A stretch of DNA of 64,000 nt from Rubricoccus sp963708165 (GTDB lineage Bacteria > Bacteroidota > Rhodothermia > Rhodothermales > Rubricoccaceae). Made by a program: the position numbers and the translations under genes. A model generated the notes under the pieces. It searched no databases, was not told the DNA's origin, and was given only the letters and a program-made list of their open reading frames with translations. Below are positions 52,913 through 61,680 of the stretch, one piece after another (the stretch's first letter is position 1; each line of letters starts with the position of its first letter). Location of the stretch: NCBI GenBank assembly GCA_963708165.1, contig OY970187.1, positions 62,001 through 126,000 of the forward strand, written 5' to 3'.

Positions 52913-54586
52913 ATGCGCCCGTGCCTCTTCGCCCTCCTCGTTCTCGCCAGCGGCCTCGTCGCCTGGAACGTAGCGGCACAGACCGGCGCGGTCGGCTCGC
53001 CCGAGATCGTCCCCGCCGAGCACGGCGTGTACGCCCTGCTCCACGCGCAGCGCGTCGCCGGACGCCTCCCCGGCTACCGCCACGAGGTGCTGCCTCTGGC
53101 GCGCGGGACGGTTCTGGCGCACTTGGACAGCCTGTCTCGCCACCGCCTTGCACCGGGCGCTCGGCGCTGGGTGGAGGCCTACCGGCGCGAGTTCGCGCCG
53201 CCTCTGGCGCAAACGCACGCGTTTCTCGGCGACGGCGAGGCGGACGTGTTCGACCTCGGCGCCGAGCGCTACCTCGCGTTTGTCCGGACCGACGACGGCG
53301 AGTTCCGCATCGGCGCCAGAGGCGGGGTACAGTCGCGCAGCTCGCGCGGGATCACGACCACGCAGCGGCCTCTCGCGGATGCCAGCGGCGCAGCGCTGCT
53401 CCCGGAGTTAGAAATCAGCGGCCACTGGCGCGATGTCGTCGGCTTTACAAGCCACACATTTAACGGGCTGCAGGTTGCAGGCGACTCGCGCGTTCTCCGC
53501 GCCGACCCCGACCTGGAGCCGCTCTACTACGTCAGCGTGGGGGACGTGCCGCCGGGCTCGTTCGACCGCTCGACGGCCTCGGTGCGTGTCGCCAGAGGCC
53601 CGTTCTCGGCCGAGATCGCCAACGAACGCCTGCGCATCGGGCCGAGCGCGTCGCAGCCGCTGATTCTTGCCTCTGGCGTGGATTACTTCCCATTCCTGCG
53701 CGCGGGCATCGAGACGCGGCCGGTGCGCTACCAGTTCGTCCACGCTGCGCTGAGCGACCAGAGCCGGTTCGTGAACGAGAACGGCGATCAATTTCTGCAG
53801 AGTCCCGAGCGCTACTTCGCGATGCACCGCTTCGAGGCGCACGCGGCGTTTGGGAGCGTGGCCTTTACCGAGGCCGTCGTCTACGGACAGCGCGGGCCGG
53901 AGATCGCGTACCTCAACCCCGTCTTTCCTATCAAGCCCGCCGAGCACGCGTTGTGGGACCGCGACAACTCGCTGTTCAGCGCCGATGCCGTGGTGCGGGT
54001 GCGGCCGGGCGTCGAGTTCTACGGGACCTATCTCGCGGACGATCTCAGCTTCTCGCGCATCGGCGAGACGGTCGGCAACAACAACAAGTGGGCGGCGCAG
54101 GCGGGCGCGAGTCTCGCTGCGTTCGGCGCGACGGCGTTTGCGGAATACACGCGCATCGAGCCGTTCGTGTACACGCACCGGTTCGTGGCCGACGGCTCGT
54201 TTTTCAACGGCTACACCCACAACGGCTTCGGGCTGGGCCACCCGCTCGGGCCCAACGCAGACCAGTGGCTCGCAGGCGCCGAAACCTGGCTGCCCGGCGG
54301 CCTTCGCGCCAGAGGCGCCGTCCGCTACGCCCGCCGCGGTGAGAACACGGTCACGGCCTCTGGCGAGCCGCTCATCGTCGGCGGCGACGTGAGCGTGGGC
54401 ACGCAGCCCGACCCGTTCATCAAAGACTTCCTCTCCGGCGAGGTGTTTACCGGACCGGGCGCCGAACTCGACGTGCTGTGGGAGCCCGTCAACAGCCTGC
54501 AGGCGCGCCTCTTTCTAGACTGGCAGCGTTGGGATCCGGGCGAGGACCGCTTTTTCCTGCGCCTCCAGGCCAGCCTCGACCTGTGA
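52913..54586 (+). CDS. Capsule assembly Wzi-family outer-membrane protein
   Basis: A 557-aa exported beta-barrel: signal LFALLVLASGLVAWNVAAQ, then the Wzi-like region (HGVYALLHAQRVAGRLPGYRHEVLPL, SAEIANERLRIGPS, AYLNPVFPIKPAEHALWDRDNSLFSADAVV). Wzi binds capsular polysaccharide at the cell surface in E. coli; the Bacteroidota versions are common near exopolysaccharide genes, as here. It ends GTGA-coupled to the DUF2156 gene. Confidence 0.9.
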   Translation: MRPCLFALLVLASGLVAWNVAAQTGAVGSPEIVPAEHGVYALLHAQRVAGRLPGYRHEVLPLARGTVLAHLDSLSRHRLAPGARRWVEAYRREFAPPLAQTHAFLGDGEADVFDLGAERYLAFVRTDDGEFRIGARGGVQSRSSRGITTTQRPLADASGAALLPELEISGHWRDVVGFTSHTFNGLQVAGDSRVLRADPDLEPLYYVSVGDVPPGSFDRSTASVRVARGPFSAEIANERLRIGPSASQPLILASGVDYFPFLRAGIETRPVRYQFVHAALSDQSRFVNENGDQFLQSPERYFAMHRFEAHAAFGSVAFTEAVVYGQRGPEIAYLNPVFPIKPAEHALWDRDNSLFSADAVVRVRPGVEFYGTYLADDLSFSRIGETVGNNNKWAAQAGASLAAFGATAFAEYTRIEPFVYTHRFVADGSFFNGYTHNGFGLGHPLGPNADQWLAGAETWLPGGLRARGAVRYARRGENTVTASGEPLIVGGDVSVGTQPDPFIKDFLSGEVFTGPGAELDVLWEPVNSLQARLFLDWQRWDPGEDRFFLRLQASLDL

Positions 54587-55683
54587 CGCCAGAGGCTATC
54601 CCAGCCTCCGGCGAGCCGACACCACAGGCGCTCGTCGCGCGGCACGGATGGAACGCGGCGGCGGTCCAGGCGCTCAATCCTGGCCTCTTGCGATGGCAGC
54701 GCGACGGCGCGTTCGTGGCCTACGCCCGCACCCGGCGCTGGCCCGGCGGGCCCGAGGTCTGGCTGGGCGCAGGCGAGCCCGTCTGTGCGCCCGCTTCTCA
54801 GCGCGAGGCGGCTCAGGCCTTTGCGCGCGAGGCCCAGGCCTCTGGCGCGACGGTAGCGTGGTTCGGCGCGAGCGTGCGGTTTCGCGACGCGTGGCACAGG
54901 TCTGGCGCCAGAGGCGGGGAGTTGGTGCTGGGCGCGCAGCCCGTGTGGGATCCCAACCTGTGGCCCCAGATCGTCGCACGGAAGGCGTCGCTGCGGCAGC
55001 AGATCAACCGCGCGCGCAACAAAGGCGTGACGGTCTCGCCTCTGGCGACCGCGTCGGCGCACACACTCGAGCCCATCCGGCAGGCGTGGCTGGCCCGGCG
55101 CGGCCTGCCGCCGCTGGACTTCCTCGTGCAAACTGACGTGCTCCGCGCGCCATCCTCGCGCCAGTTCCTGGTCGCAACCGTAGGCGCGCGGCGCATCGGT
55201 TATCTCGTCCTGGCGCCGATCCCGGCCCGCAATGGCGTGTTCGTCGAGTGGATTCTTCAGGCGCCAGAGGCGCCGAATGGCACAGCAGCGCTGTTGCTCG
55301 ACGCGGCCTTCCGCCACGCCTCTGGCGCCGCGCTCCTGACGCTCGGGATGGTGCCGCTCTCGACTCACGCGCCGGCCACCGAGTCCCCTCCCCCGCTCCA
55401 CCTCCGCGCGCTCTTGTGGTGGATGCGCGCGCACGCGCGGCGCTTTTACAACTTCGAGGGACTGGAGCGCTTCAAGGCCAAGTTTGAGCCTCTGGCGTGG
55501 GAGCCGCTGTATCTGCTGGCGCCAGAGGCCGTCGGTTTGCCACTCTTGCACGCTGTGGCAGATGCCTTCGCAGGCCCAGGCCGCTCGCCCGAGGCGCTCG
55601 TCGCGCAGGCCCTCGCGCGGGCCGCAGGCGACGAAGTCTCGGGCGCGAGACGCGCGCTTCGCCAGAGGCTCAGCGGACGTTGA
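54583..55683 (+). CDS. DUF2156 (phosphatidylglycerol lysyltransferase C-domain-like) GNAT-fold protein
   Basis: A 366-aa cytoplasmic protein resembling the catalytic C-domain of MprF/LysX-type enzymes: ARHGWNAAAVQALNPG, SLRQQINRARNKGV, WLARRGLPPLDFLVQTD, FYNFEGLERFKAKFEP. It lacks a flippase membrane domain, so aminoacyl-lipid synthesis is only a suggestion; alternative acyl or peptidyl transfer is possible. GTG start at 54583 overlaps the Wzi stop. Its 3' end overlaps the convergent TonB-like gene by about 14 bp. Confidence 0.85.
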   Translation: MTPEAIPASGEPTPQALVARHGWNAAAVQALNPGLLRWQRDGAFVAYARTRRWPGGPEVWLGAGEPVCAPASQREAAQAFAREAQASGATVAWFGASVRFRDAWHRSGARGGELVLGAQPVWDPNLWPQIVARKASLRQQINRARNKGVTVSPLATASAHTLEPIRQAWLARRGLPPLDFLVQTDVLRAPSSRQFLVATVGARRIGYLVLAPIPARNGVFVEWILQAPEAPNGTAALLLDAAFRHASGAALLTLGMVPLSTHAPATESPPPLHLRALLWWMRAHARRFYNFEGLERFKAKFEPLAWEPLYLLAPEAVGLPLLHAVADAFAGPGRSPEALVAQALARAAGDEVSGARRALRQRLSGR

Positions 55684-56442
55684 ACGTCGCTTGCGTGGTC
55701 TGGTTGATCTGAGAGGCTGCGCCCGGTAGCCGCTGCGCGCGGCAGCGCCGCGAGGTACGGGCTGATGTGCGACTCCAGCGCGCTGTTGCGGCCTGCTAGC
55801 GCGCGCGCGTCACAAACTGACCCTGCGGGTTAGAACGTGATGTTGAACGTCAGCCGACCGCCGACGCCCGGGAGGCGCGTCGGGGATGCTGGGGCAGTCG
55901 AAGCTGCGGTTGCCGAAGTTGAAGCCGACCTCGGCTGCGGCTTCACCACCAGAACCCGGACCGTCGCCAGAGGCTGTGTTGCCGTCGTTTGTACTGTTGC
56001 CGCCACCGGTTCCGGTAGAGGTTGACGGCTCAGGCTGTGTCCTCGGCGTCGGGTTGGCCTCTGGCGTGCGCGTGTTGCTCGGCGGGCTCGGACGGCGGAC
56101 GGGCGCGTCGGGCGTGGGCGTGTTGCGCGCGATGGGCGGCGTCTCGCGTGGCGTGTTGGGGCGCGGGCGCTCGGGCGTGCGCACCGGCGAGGCCGAGGGC
56201 GGCGCGGGCCGCTCGGGCTCCGGCTGCTCGCGCGCCTGCGACCGCTCTCCTGCTTCGGCCCGCTGAGGCGGCCCGGTCACGACAGGGCGCAGCGGGACCA
56301 TCCCGAAGTCCATCTCCACCAAGCGCACGTCGGCAGGCTCCAGCGCCTCGCGGCTCTCGGCCGCGACGGCGAAGAAGAGCAGCAGGAGCAGAGCGTGGAC
56401 GGCGAGGCTGACGCCGAGAGAGAAGAGGTCGTCGCGCGACAT
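55670..56442 (-). pseudogene. TonB-like periplasmic energy-transducer gene with multiple frameshifts
   Basis: N-terminal membrane helix (LFSLGVSLAVHALLLLLFFAV), proline/arginine-rich span (PSPPSNTRTPEANPTP), then a C-terminal part whose frame changes at least four times between about 55690 and 55880. Successive frames give VGGRLTFNITF, NPQGQFVTRAR, GRNSALESHISPYLAAL and SQINQTTQATFNVR, all plausible pieces of one beta-rich domain. The predicted intact end (TGA at 55672-55670) overlaps the convergent DUF2156 gene. Either the locus is decaying or the assembly has indels; read coverage would decide. Confidence 0.7.
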
Positions 56443-56521
56443 ATGCAGAGAGGGTGCGAGCGTGCGTGAACGCCAACATACGCCGGGGGCGTGCCCACCC
56501 GGCCTCTGGCGCCAGAGGCCG

Positions 56522-56920
56522 TCACGACTCGCGCGTGCGCCACCACACAACCGGCGCCGCCAGAAGCGCCCCCGCGACGCCCGCCACGATGTCGAACGGG
56601 TCGGCCGTCGAGCCCGGTAGGAACAGCTGCGCAGCCTCGGCGAGAACGCTCAGGCCAACCGAGATCACAACGGACGCTGCGGCGCGCGTCCCGGTCCCGA
56701 GCGACTGCCACAGCACGAACGTCGCACCGGCGAAGAATCCCGGCGCGACGCCGAACACCCACATCTGCCGGATGCCCGCATCGCTCGCCCACGTCCGCAC
56801 CGGCCCCACACACGCGATCCAGAGCACGCACGCCACGCCCGCGCAAACCGCCAGCACGCGGTCTGGGCGGCGTAGCCGCGAAAGCATCTGGCTCCAGACA
56901 ACCTCTGGCGGTTCCGCCAT
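56522..56920 (-). CDS. VanZ-like membrane protein
   Basis: A 132-aa protein with about four helices: VLAVCAGVACVLWIACVGPV, MWVFGVAPGFFAGATFVLW, AASVVISVGLSVLAEAAQL and the VanZ-type ending DPFDIVAGVAGALLAAPVVW. It is 2 bp from the LprI-like gene upstream and on the same strand. The role is unknown. Confidence 0.8.
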   Translation of the reverse strand: MAEPPEVVWSQMLSRLRRPDRVLAVCAGVACVLWIACVGPVRTWASDAGIRQMWVFGVAPGFFAGATFVLWQSLGTGTRAAASVVISVGLSVLAEAAQLFLPGSTADPFDIVAGVAGALLAAPVVWWRTRES

Positions 56921-56922
56921 CG

Positions 56923-57336
56923 CTAGCCGCCGAGCGGCGCGAGTAATGCGCGCAGTTGGGCAGTCCTCTCGCGCGTCGCCCTAGCCAGGCAGAGGACCCG
57001 CACCATCGGCTCCATGCTGCCCCCCTCGTATTGCGCCGCCACGGTTTCGCAGTGCGCATCGCGGAACGGAATCCAGGCGCGCTGCGCGTCGCGGTGCCGC
57101 TGTCGCTGCCTCCGGTCGTACGCCTGCCACCTCTCATCCTCCCCGGGACCTACCTCGACGCTTCGCATCAGGTCGCGGTAGGCGCGGTTCAGCTCGGCAT
57201 CGGCCTCTTCGTAGAGGCCTCTGGCGCACAGGTTTAACTCCGCCTGCGTAAACGCGTCGGGGCAGATGGTTTCGTTCTGCGCGCGGGCGCCAGAGGCGAG
57301 CGCGAGAACGGCGACGCAAGCGAGAAACGTTCGCAT
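56923..57336 (-). CDS. LprI/DUF1311-family secreted protein
   Basis: A 137-aa exported protein (signal MRTFLACVAVLALASGARA) with the lysozyme-inhibitor LprI-like pattern: ICPDAFTQAELNLCA, ADAELNRAYRDLM, QRAWIPFRDAHCETVAAQYEGGSMEPMVRVLCLARATRERTAQL. Four cysteines probably form two disulfides. Members inhibit lysozyme or have unknown periplasmic roles. Start ATG at 57336. Confidence 0.85.
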   Translation of the reverse strand: MRTFLACVAVLALASGARAQNETICPDAFTQAELNLCARGLYEEADAELNRAYRDLMRSVEVGPGEDERWQAYDRRQRQRHRDAQRAWIPFRDAHCETVAAQYEGGSMEPMVRVLCLARATRERTAQLRALLAPLGG

Positions 57337-57374
57337 GAGATCAGAGCCTCTGGCGGAAGCGTCGCCAGAGGCGG

Positions 57375-58475
57375 CTAGCGGTTGGGCCGCGCGAAGCGCT
57401 CGCCGGCGAGCGTGAACTGGAGCGAGATGCGGTGCGAGACTCCCAGGTCGCCCTGCACGCCCGCGAAGTCGCCGAAGCCGTAGTCCACGTTGAAGCGGCC
57501 TGCGTTGAGCCCCACGCCGACAGACGGCGTGATCTGCGTGCCGAAGCGCTCCGAGGTGGTCACGTCGGAGATGCCCGCGCGGAAGGCGATGATGCCTTTG
57601 TAGTCCACCTCGCCGCCGATGCGCGGGCGGAACGAGACGCCCCCGGCGTCGACCACGTTGGCGCTCTGGCCATCGAAGCCCAAGTCCAAGTCGGTCGCGA
57701 GCGTGATGCCGATGTCGTCGGAAAGGGGCAGCGTCGTCGCGGCGCCCAGTCGCGCCAGAGGCAGCACGATCTCGGTCAGGCCCACGGGCGCGTCGGCGCC
57801 GAAGGTTTCCTCGAAGCCCTCGAACTCGGCCTCGTTGACCGACCACGATTGCACCATCGTCGTCACGTCTTGCAGGTTCGCGCCCAGCCGGACGCGGCCA
57901 AGCTGGTACTGCGCTGCCAGATCGAGCGAGTACCCCCACGCCGTCGCAAAGTCACCAATCCCGCGCCGCACGACTTTGAAGGACGCGCCAGCGGTCAGGT
58001 TCTCGCGTAGGCGCTGCGAGGCCGAGAGGTAGACCGCATTGTCCGCGGCGGAAAACAGGTCGATCTGGCTTTCGGCGTCCGGGAGCGGGAGACCCGTGTC
58101 CGGGTTAAAGGCGCGGAGCGTGCTCGCGATGTCATCCACGCCGCTGCGGACGAACGACACACCGACGGTCGTCTTCGATGTGATGGGCCACGCGATCGCG
58201 CCGTAGTCGAACGCTACCAGGCCACCGAAGCGCTCGGTGTGCATGTACGCGATCTCGGGACTTTGCAGCCCATCCAGACCCGCGGCGTTCCAATAGCCCG
58301 CCGTCACGTCATCGGCGTGGGCCACATACGCCCCGCCCATGCCCAGCGCGCGCGCACCGACGCCAGAGGCGAGAAAGTCCGCGCCGTACTTGACGACCTC
58401 GGTCTGGGCCTCTGGCGAGACGGAAAGGGCGAGCACGGCCAGACCGGCGAGGGTCCGCGAGAGGAAGCGCATCAT
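57375..58475 (-). CDS. PorV/PorQ-family outer-membrane protein
   Basis: A 366-aa beta-barrel with signal MMRFLSRTLAGLAVLALSVSPEAQ. The characteristic UPF0164/PorV start is present: KYGADFLASGVGARALGMGGAYVAHADDVTAGYWNAAGL. PorV works with the type IX secretion system in Bacteroidota; outside that context, members have unclear function. The start is the first of two adjacent Met codons (58475). Confidence 0.9.
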   Translation of the reverse strand: MMRFLSRTLAGLAVLALSVSPEAQTEVVKYGADFLASGVGARALGMGGAYVAHADDVTAGYWNAAGLDGLQSPEIAYMHTERFGGLVAFDYGAIAWPITSKTTVGVSFVRSGVDDIASTLRAFNPDTGLPLPDAESQIDLFSAADNAVYLSASQRLRENLTAGASFKVVRRGIGDFATAWGYSLDLAAQYQLGRVRLGANLQDVTTMVQSWSVNEAEFEGFEETFGADAPVGLTEIVLPLARLGAATTLPLSDDIGITLATDLDLGFDGQSANVVDAGGVSFRPRIGGEVDYKGIIAFRAGISDVTTSERFGTQITPSVGVGLNAGRFNVDYGFGDFAGVQGDLGVSHRISLQFTLAGERFARPNR

Positions 58476-58679
58476 GGGAACGCGGGGGTTCGAGAGCGAA
58501 GCCTGGTCGGGACGGGTCGGGGTCGGGTGTGATGGCAAAGGTCGGGACGCGGGGCGGCTCGGGCAAGGGCACGCGCGGGCGCCCCTCATTTCTCGCACAC
58601 ACTGCATGGGCCTCTGGCGCTCGGCCCGAGTTCCGGGGTCCGGGTGAGGCTGGTTCGCGCTCGCTTCTGGCGCCAGAGG

Positions 58680-59243
58680 CTATGCGGGAAACCGAGCCTC
58701 TTGCGTCACGCGCTCGGCCTGCATGACGTGGCGGATCGCGTGGAGGCCCATCGCCTCCAGCCAGGCGCCGAGGGGCAGCTTCATGATCTTGAGAAACGGG
58801 GAGCGCACCTTGATCGCGGCGAGGTCCAGGCCATCCGCTTCTTCGCAGGCCGAGGCCAAGCGGTCGGTGTACGTGTCGAACGACGCCATCGCGCGCGTCT
58901 TGTCGATGTTGGACTGCGTGCCGGTCGTAGCCGGCGGCTTCATGGGACCGCCGGTGGGGATCGCGCGGCTGCCGGGGCGGACAGCGTCGATGAACTTGCG
59001 CGCGACGAAGCCATAGGCGAACGGGCCGCTGGCGCGAGGGCCGCCCTGGGTGACGGCGCTCTCGAAGACGGGCGCGTAGCCCTTTGCCATCGTGTTGAGA
59101 TGCACAAAGCACTCACCGACCGACCACGACTTGGGGTTTGGCTTCCAGTTGAACTGCGCGTCCGAGAGACCATCCGCAATGCGGTGGGCATCGGTTTGCG
59201 CCTGGCGGTAGGCGGCGGCGTAGGACGTGAGTTGATCGGTCAT
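58680..59243 (-). CDS. DinB-family (DUF664-like) protein
   Basis: A 187-aa four-helix-bundle protein: LTSYAAAYRQAQTDAHRIADGLSDAQFNWKP, SVGECFVHLNTMAKGY, LGAWLEAMGLHAIRHVMQAERV. The three metal-binding histidine positions appear as HLN and HAIRHVMQ. Possibly a thiol- or metal-dependent transferase. It overlaps rsmB through ATGA (59240-59243). Confidence 0.88.
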   Translation of the reverse strand: MTDQLTSYAAAYRQAQTDAHRIADGLSDAQFNWKPNPKSWSVGECFVHLNTMAKGYAPVFESAVTQGGPRASGPFAYGFVARKFIDAVRPGSRAIPTGGPMKPPATTGTQSNIDKTRAMASFDTYTDRLASACEEADGLDLAAIKVRSPFLKIMKLPLGAWLEAMGLHAIRHVMQAERVTQEARFPA

Positions 59244-60574
59244 GGCTGGCTGCGGCGGAGGCGGGCGGCAAAGGCGCCGTCTGTGTTGTGGACGTGGGGT
59301 AGCGCGGTGTAGTTGCCGCCGGGCGTACGCATCTCGGCGGGCACCTGCTCCGCCAGAGGCTCGTGCGCGAACTCGGGGTGGCGCGCGAGAAAGGCGGCGA
59401 CGCGCTCCTCGTTTTCCTCGGGTTCGAGCGAGCACGTGGAGTAGACGAGCAACCCGCCGGGGCGCACGCGCCGGGCGGCAGCGTCGAGCAGTCGGTTTTG
59501 CAAGTCCGTGAGGTCGCGCAGGTCTTCGGGCATCCGGCGCCAGCGCATGTCGGCGCGCTTGCCCAGCACGCCTGTCCCGGAGCACGGCGCGTCCAAAAGC
59601 ACGCGGTCGAAGGCCTCTGGCGAGTCCCACGTGATAAGGTTCGCCGCCAGAGGCTCGACGATGCTCGCGCCGTGGGCCTGGGCGGCGGTGCCGATGAGCC
59701 GCGTCTTGCCCTCGTGCAGGTCCACGGCCACGACGCGCCCGGTGTTGCCCATCCGCTCGGCGGCGTAGATGGTCTTGCCACCGGGCGCGGCCGTGGCGTC
59801 CAAAATGTTCTCGCCTGGCTGCGGGTCCAGCACGCGCACGACGAGCGCCGCGGCCTCGTCCTGCACCGCCGCCTCGCCTCTGGCGAGAATGCCGGCGCCG
59901 ATGGCCGGTCCCAGACGCTCGACGGTGAGCGAGTCCTCGCTCCAGCGCGAGGGCTCGGGCTCGGCGCCAGAGGCCAGCAGGGCGTCGTGCAAAGCCTCTG
60001 GCGTGGTGACGAGGCGGTTGGCGCGGAGGGTATAACGCGGGATGGCGTTGTCGGCGTCCATGAGCGCGCGCGTGGCCTCGGCGCCGTAGCGGTCGAGCCA
60101 GCGGCGCGTAAGCCACGTCGGGTGCGAGTGGCGTGTGGCGAGGTCCAGCGCCACGTCGCCAGAGGCGGGCTCGGCCAGGGCTCCGGCGTCGCGCGCGCGC
60201 GCCAGCTTGCGGAGCACGGCGTTAGCGAGGCCCGCCGCGCCTTTGTGCAAGAGCGCCTGCGCCACGTCGACGGCTTCGCTTACGGCGGCGTGGGCGGGCT
60301 TCTCCTCGATGAGCAACTCGAACGCGCCGATGCGCAGCGCCTGCTGCAACTCGGGGTCCAGGCTCGCCAGAGGCTGCCGCAAAAACTGCTGCAGCGACCA
60401 GTCCAGCCAGCGCCGCCAGCGGCTGACGCCGGCCACGAGCGCGAGCGCGCGCCGCTCGGCCTCTGGCGCGGCGCCCTCGCGGTCGATCCCGAGGCGGGCG
60501 ACAAAGGCGCCTTCCTCCTCGACGCGCAAAAGGCGCTCGGCGGCGAGCAGGCGGGCGGGATCGGGACGGGGCAT
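59240..60574 (-). CDS. rsmB: 16S rRNA (cytosine967-C5)-methyltransferase RsmB
   Basis: SAM-dependent m5C methyltransferase acting on C967 of 16S rRNA; 444 aa. N-terminal NusB-like RNA-binding domain (GVSRWRRWLDWSLQQFL, AVSEAVDVAQALLHKGAAGLANAVLRKL), C-terminal Rossmann domain: DATAAPGGKTIYAAERMG, DLHEGKTRLI, the catalytic-loop PCSGTGVLGKRADMRWR, and YSTCSLEPEENE. The ATG at 60574 is used; reading further upstream would cross a promoter region. Many decamers in surface loops. Confidence 0.94.
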   Translation of the reverse strand: MPRPDPARLLAAERLLRVEEEGAFVARLGIDREGAAPEAERRALALVAGVSRWRRWLDWSLQQFLRQPLASLDPELQQALRIGAFELLIEEKPAHAAVSEAVDVAQALLHKGAAGLANAVLRKLARARDAGALAEPASGDVALDLATRHSHPTWLTRRWLDRYGAEATRALMDADNAIPRYTLRANRLVTTPEALHDALLASGAEPEPSRWSEDSLTVERLGPAIGAGILARGEAAVQDEAAALVVRVLDPQPGENILDATAAPGGKTIYAAERMGNTGRVVAVDLHEGKTRLIGTAAQAHGASIVEPLAANLITWDSPEAFDRVLLDAPCSGTGVLGKRADMRWRRMPEDLRDLTDLQNRLLDAAARRVRPGGLLVYSTCSLEPEENEERVAAFLARHPEFAHEPLAEQVPAEMRTPGGNYTALPHVHNTDGAFAARLRRSQP

Positions 60575-60658
60575 AAGGCGCGAAGCGAGGAAACGTGCGC
60601 CGAGGCTACCCGTAGTCTGGGGGCCCGGCTCCCCTCCCACCCTCTCTTCACCGCTTCC

Positions 60659-60904
60659 ATGCCCACCTGCGACACCTGCGGCAACGACTACGCCAAAGCC
60701 TTCACCATCACCGCCCACGACGGGCAGGTGCACACCTTCGACTCGTTCGAGTGCGCCGTGCACGCCCTCGCGCCGCGCTGCGCGCAATGCCAGGTGCGCG
60801 TGCTCGGGCACGGCCTGCAGGCGCACGGCAAGGTGTACTGCTGTGAGCACTGCGCCTCCAAAGCGGGCGTCGACGGCCTCCGCGACAGCTTGGACGACGC
60901 GTGA
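60659..60904 (+). CDS. Small zinc-binding protein, hypothetical
   Basis: An 81-aa protein with CDTCGNDY at the N-terminus and CAQCQVRV, CCEHCASK further on; eight or nine cysteines arranged as CxxC knuckles, so zinc-binding. The middle part FDSFECAVHALAP contains a single Cys and His suited to complete a site, as in TRASH/YHS-like small domains. No catalytic role can be given. Start ATG at 60659. It does not belong to the adjacent toxin-antitoxin unit. Confidence 0.78.
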   Translation: MPTCDTCGNDYAKAFTITAHDGQVHTFDSFECAVHALAPRCAQCQVRVLGHGLQAHGKVYCCEHCASKAGVDGLRDSLDDA

Positions 60905-60913
60905 CGTGTGGCG

Positions 60914-61001
60914 GCCTCTGGCGCCAGAGGCCGCTCTACCTCAGCGCTTTCAGCGCTACGCTCGCCGCGATCTTGAGCGGGTCCACCGCAGGCGCCAGAG
61001 G
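60914..61001. repeat. Duplicated 3' end of the flavoprotein gene, copy 1
   Basis: About 88 bp nearly identical to 61592-61680: an 18-bp palindrome, a stop codon and 20 codons encoding LAPAVDPLKIAASVALKALR on the - strand. The mismatches found are four, each synonymous in that reading frame. Here the rest of the gene is missing, so this is a gene fragment. The ParE toxin-antitoxin pair sits exactly between the copies. Confidence 0.85.
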
Positions 61002-61028
61002 CCAAAGCGATTTGGGTAAGCCTCGCGC

Positions 61029-61328
61029 CTACGAACGCCCTGACCAGTAGCGAGGCCGACGGCGCTCGTGCGCAACCGCGAGCACGAGAAGAGACCGTTC
61101 GCCAGCTTGGTAGATCACGTAATACGGAAACCGCCGGAGCGGCCAGCGCCGAAGAACATCGCTGCCGACCACCGGAGAGCCGAGCCCCGGCGACTCCGCT
61201 AGCACGCCCGCGACGCGCTGCGCCTCGTCGATGAACTGCCCTCCGAGCCCGTCCGCTTGCTCCTCGTAATAGGTGGCCGCGTCGAGCAGTTCGGAGCGCG
61301 CATCAGGGTGAAACTGGACGTTTGTCAC
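61029..61328 (-). CDS. RelE/ParE-family toxin
   Basis: A 99-aa toxin: VQFHPDARSELLDAATYYEEQ, LGGQFIDEAQRVAGVLAESPGLGSPV, RRWPLRRFPYYVIYQ, VAHERRRPRYW. It has the ParE fold and typical length; ParE members poison gyrase, RelE members cleave mRNA, and the sequence does not decide. Its start overlaps the antitoxin stop by ATGA. It lies inside an 88-bp direct repeat pair (see the duplicated gene end). Confidence 0.87.
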   Translation of the reverse strand: MTNVQFHPDARSELLDAATYYEEQADGLGGQFIDEAQRVAGVLAESPGLGSPVVGSDVLRRWPLRRFPYYVIYQAGERSLLVLAVAHERRRPRYWSGRS

Positions 61329-61543
61329 CGGACCGCGCGGCGGGCGTCTGCGAATACGTCAGGAGCAGAAAGAGCTTCGGCCGTGCCGGAGCGGAGCGCA
61401 TCTGAGCGGCGCGCTGCCTCGTCGGCCCAGGCGCGCTCCACCTCGTCGGCCTCGTCGAGGCTGGCGATGAGGTGCTGGGCGAGCTGGGCGCGCTGACTCG
61501 CCGGAAGGCGGAGGGCCTGGGATTCGATCTCTTGGATGCTCAT
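61325..61543 (-). CDS. Addiction-module antitoxin (TIGR02574-like)
   Basis: A 72-aa acidic helical protein: MSIQEIESQALRLPASQRAQLAQHLIASLD, EVERAWADEAARRSDAL. This is the short addiction-module component family paired with RelE/ParE toxins. The start ATG at 61543 is chosen as the beginning of the conserved region. ATGA overlap with the toxin. Confidence 0.82.
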   Translation of the reverse strand: MSIQEIESQALRLPASQRAQLAQHLIASLDEADEVERAWADEAARRSDALRSGTAEALSAPDVFADARRAVR

Positions 61544-61591
61544 AGCGGAATCGGAACGGCGTTGCAGCAAGGTAGCGCGCAGACGGCCCAA

Positions 61592-61680
61592 GCCTCTGGC
61601 GCCAGAGGCCGCTCTACCTCAGCGCTTTCAGCGCCACGCTCGCCGCAATCTTGAGCGGGTCCACCGCGGGCGCTAGAGGC
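61592..61680. repeat. Duplicated 3' end of the flavoprotein gene, copy 2
   Basis: The functional counterpart of 60914-61001: the same palindrome (61592-61609), stop and last 20 codons, here attached to the intact gene. The pair flanks about 590 bp carrying only the ParE toxin-antitoxin operon, like attL/attR or a target duplication of a mini-insertion. Confidence 0.85.
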
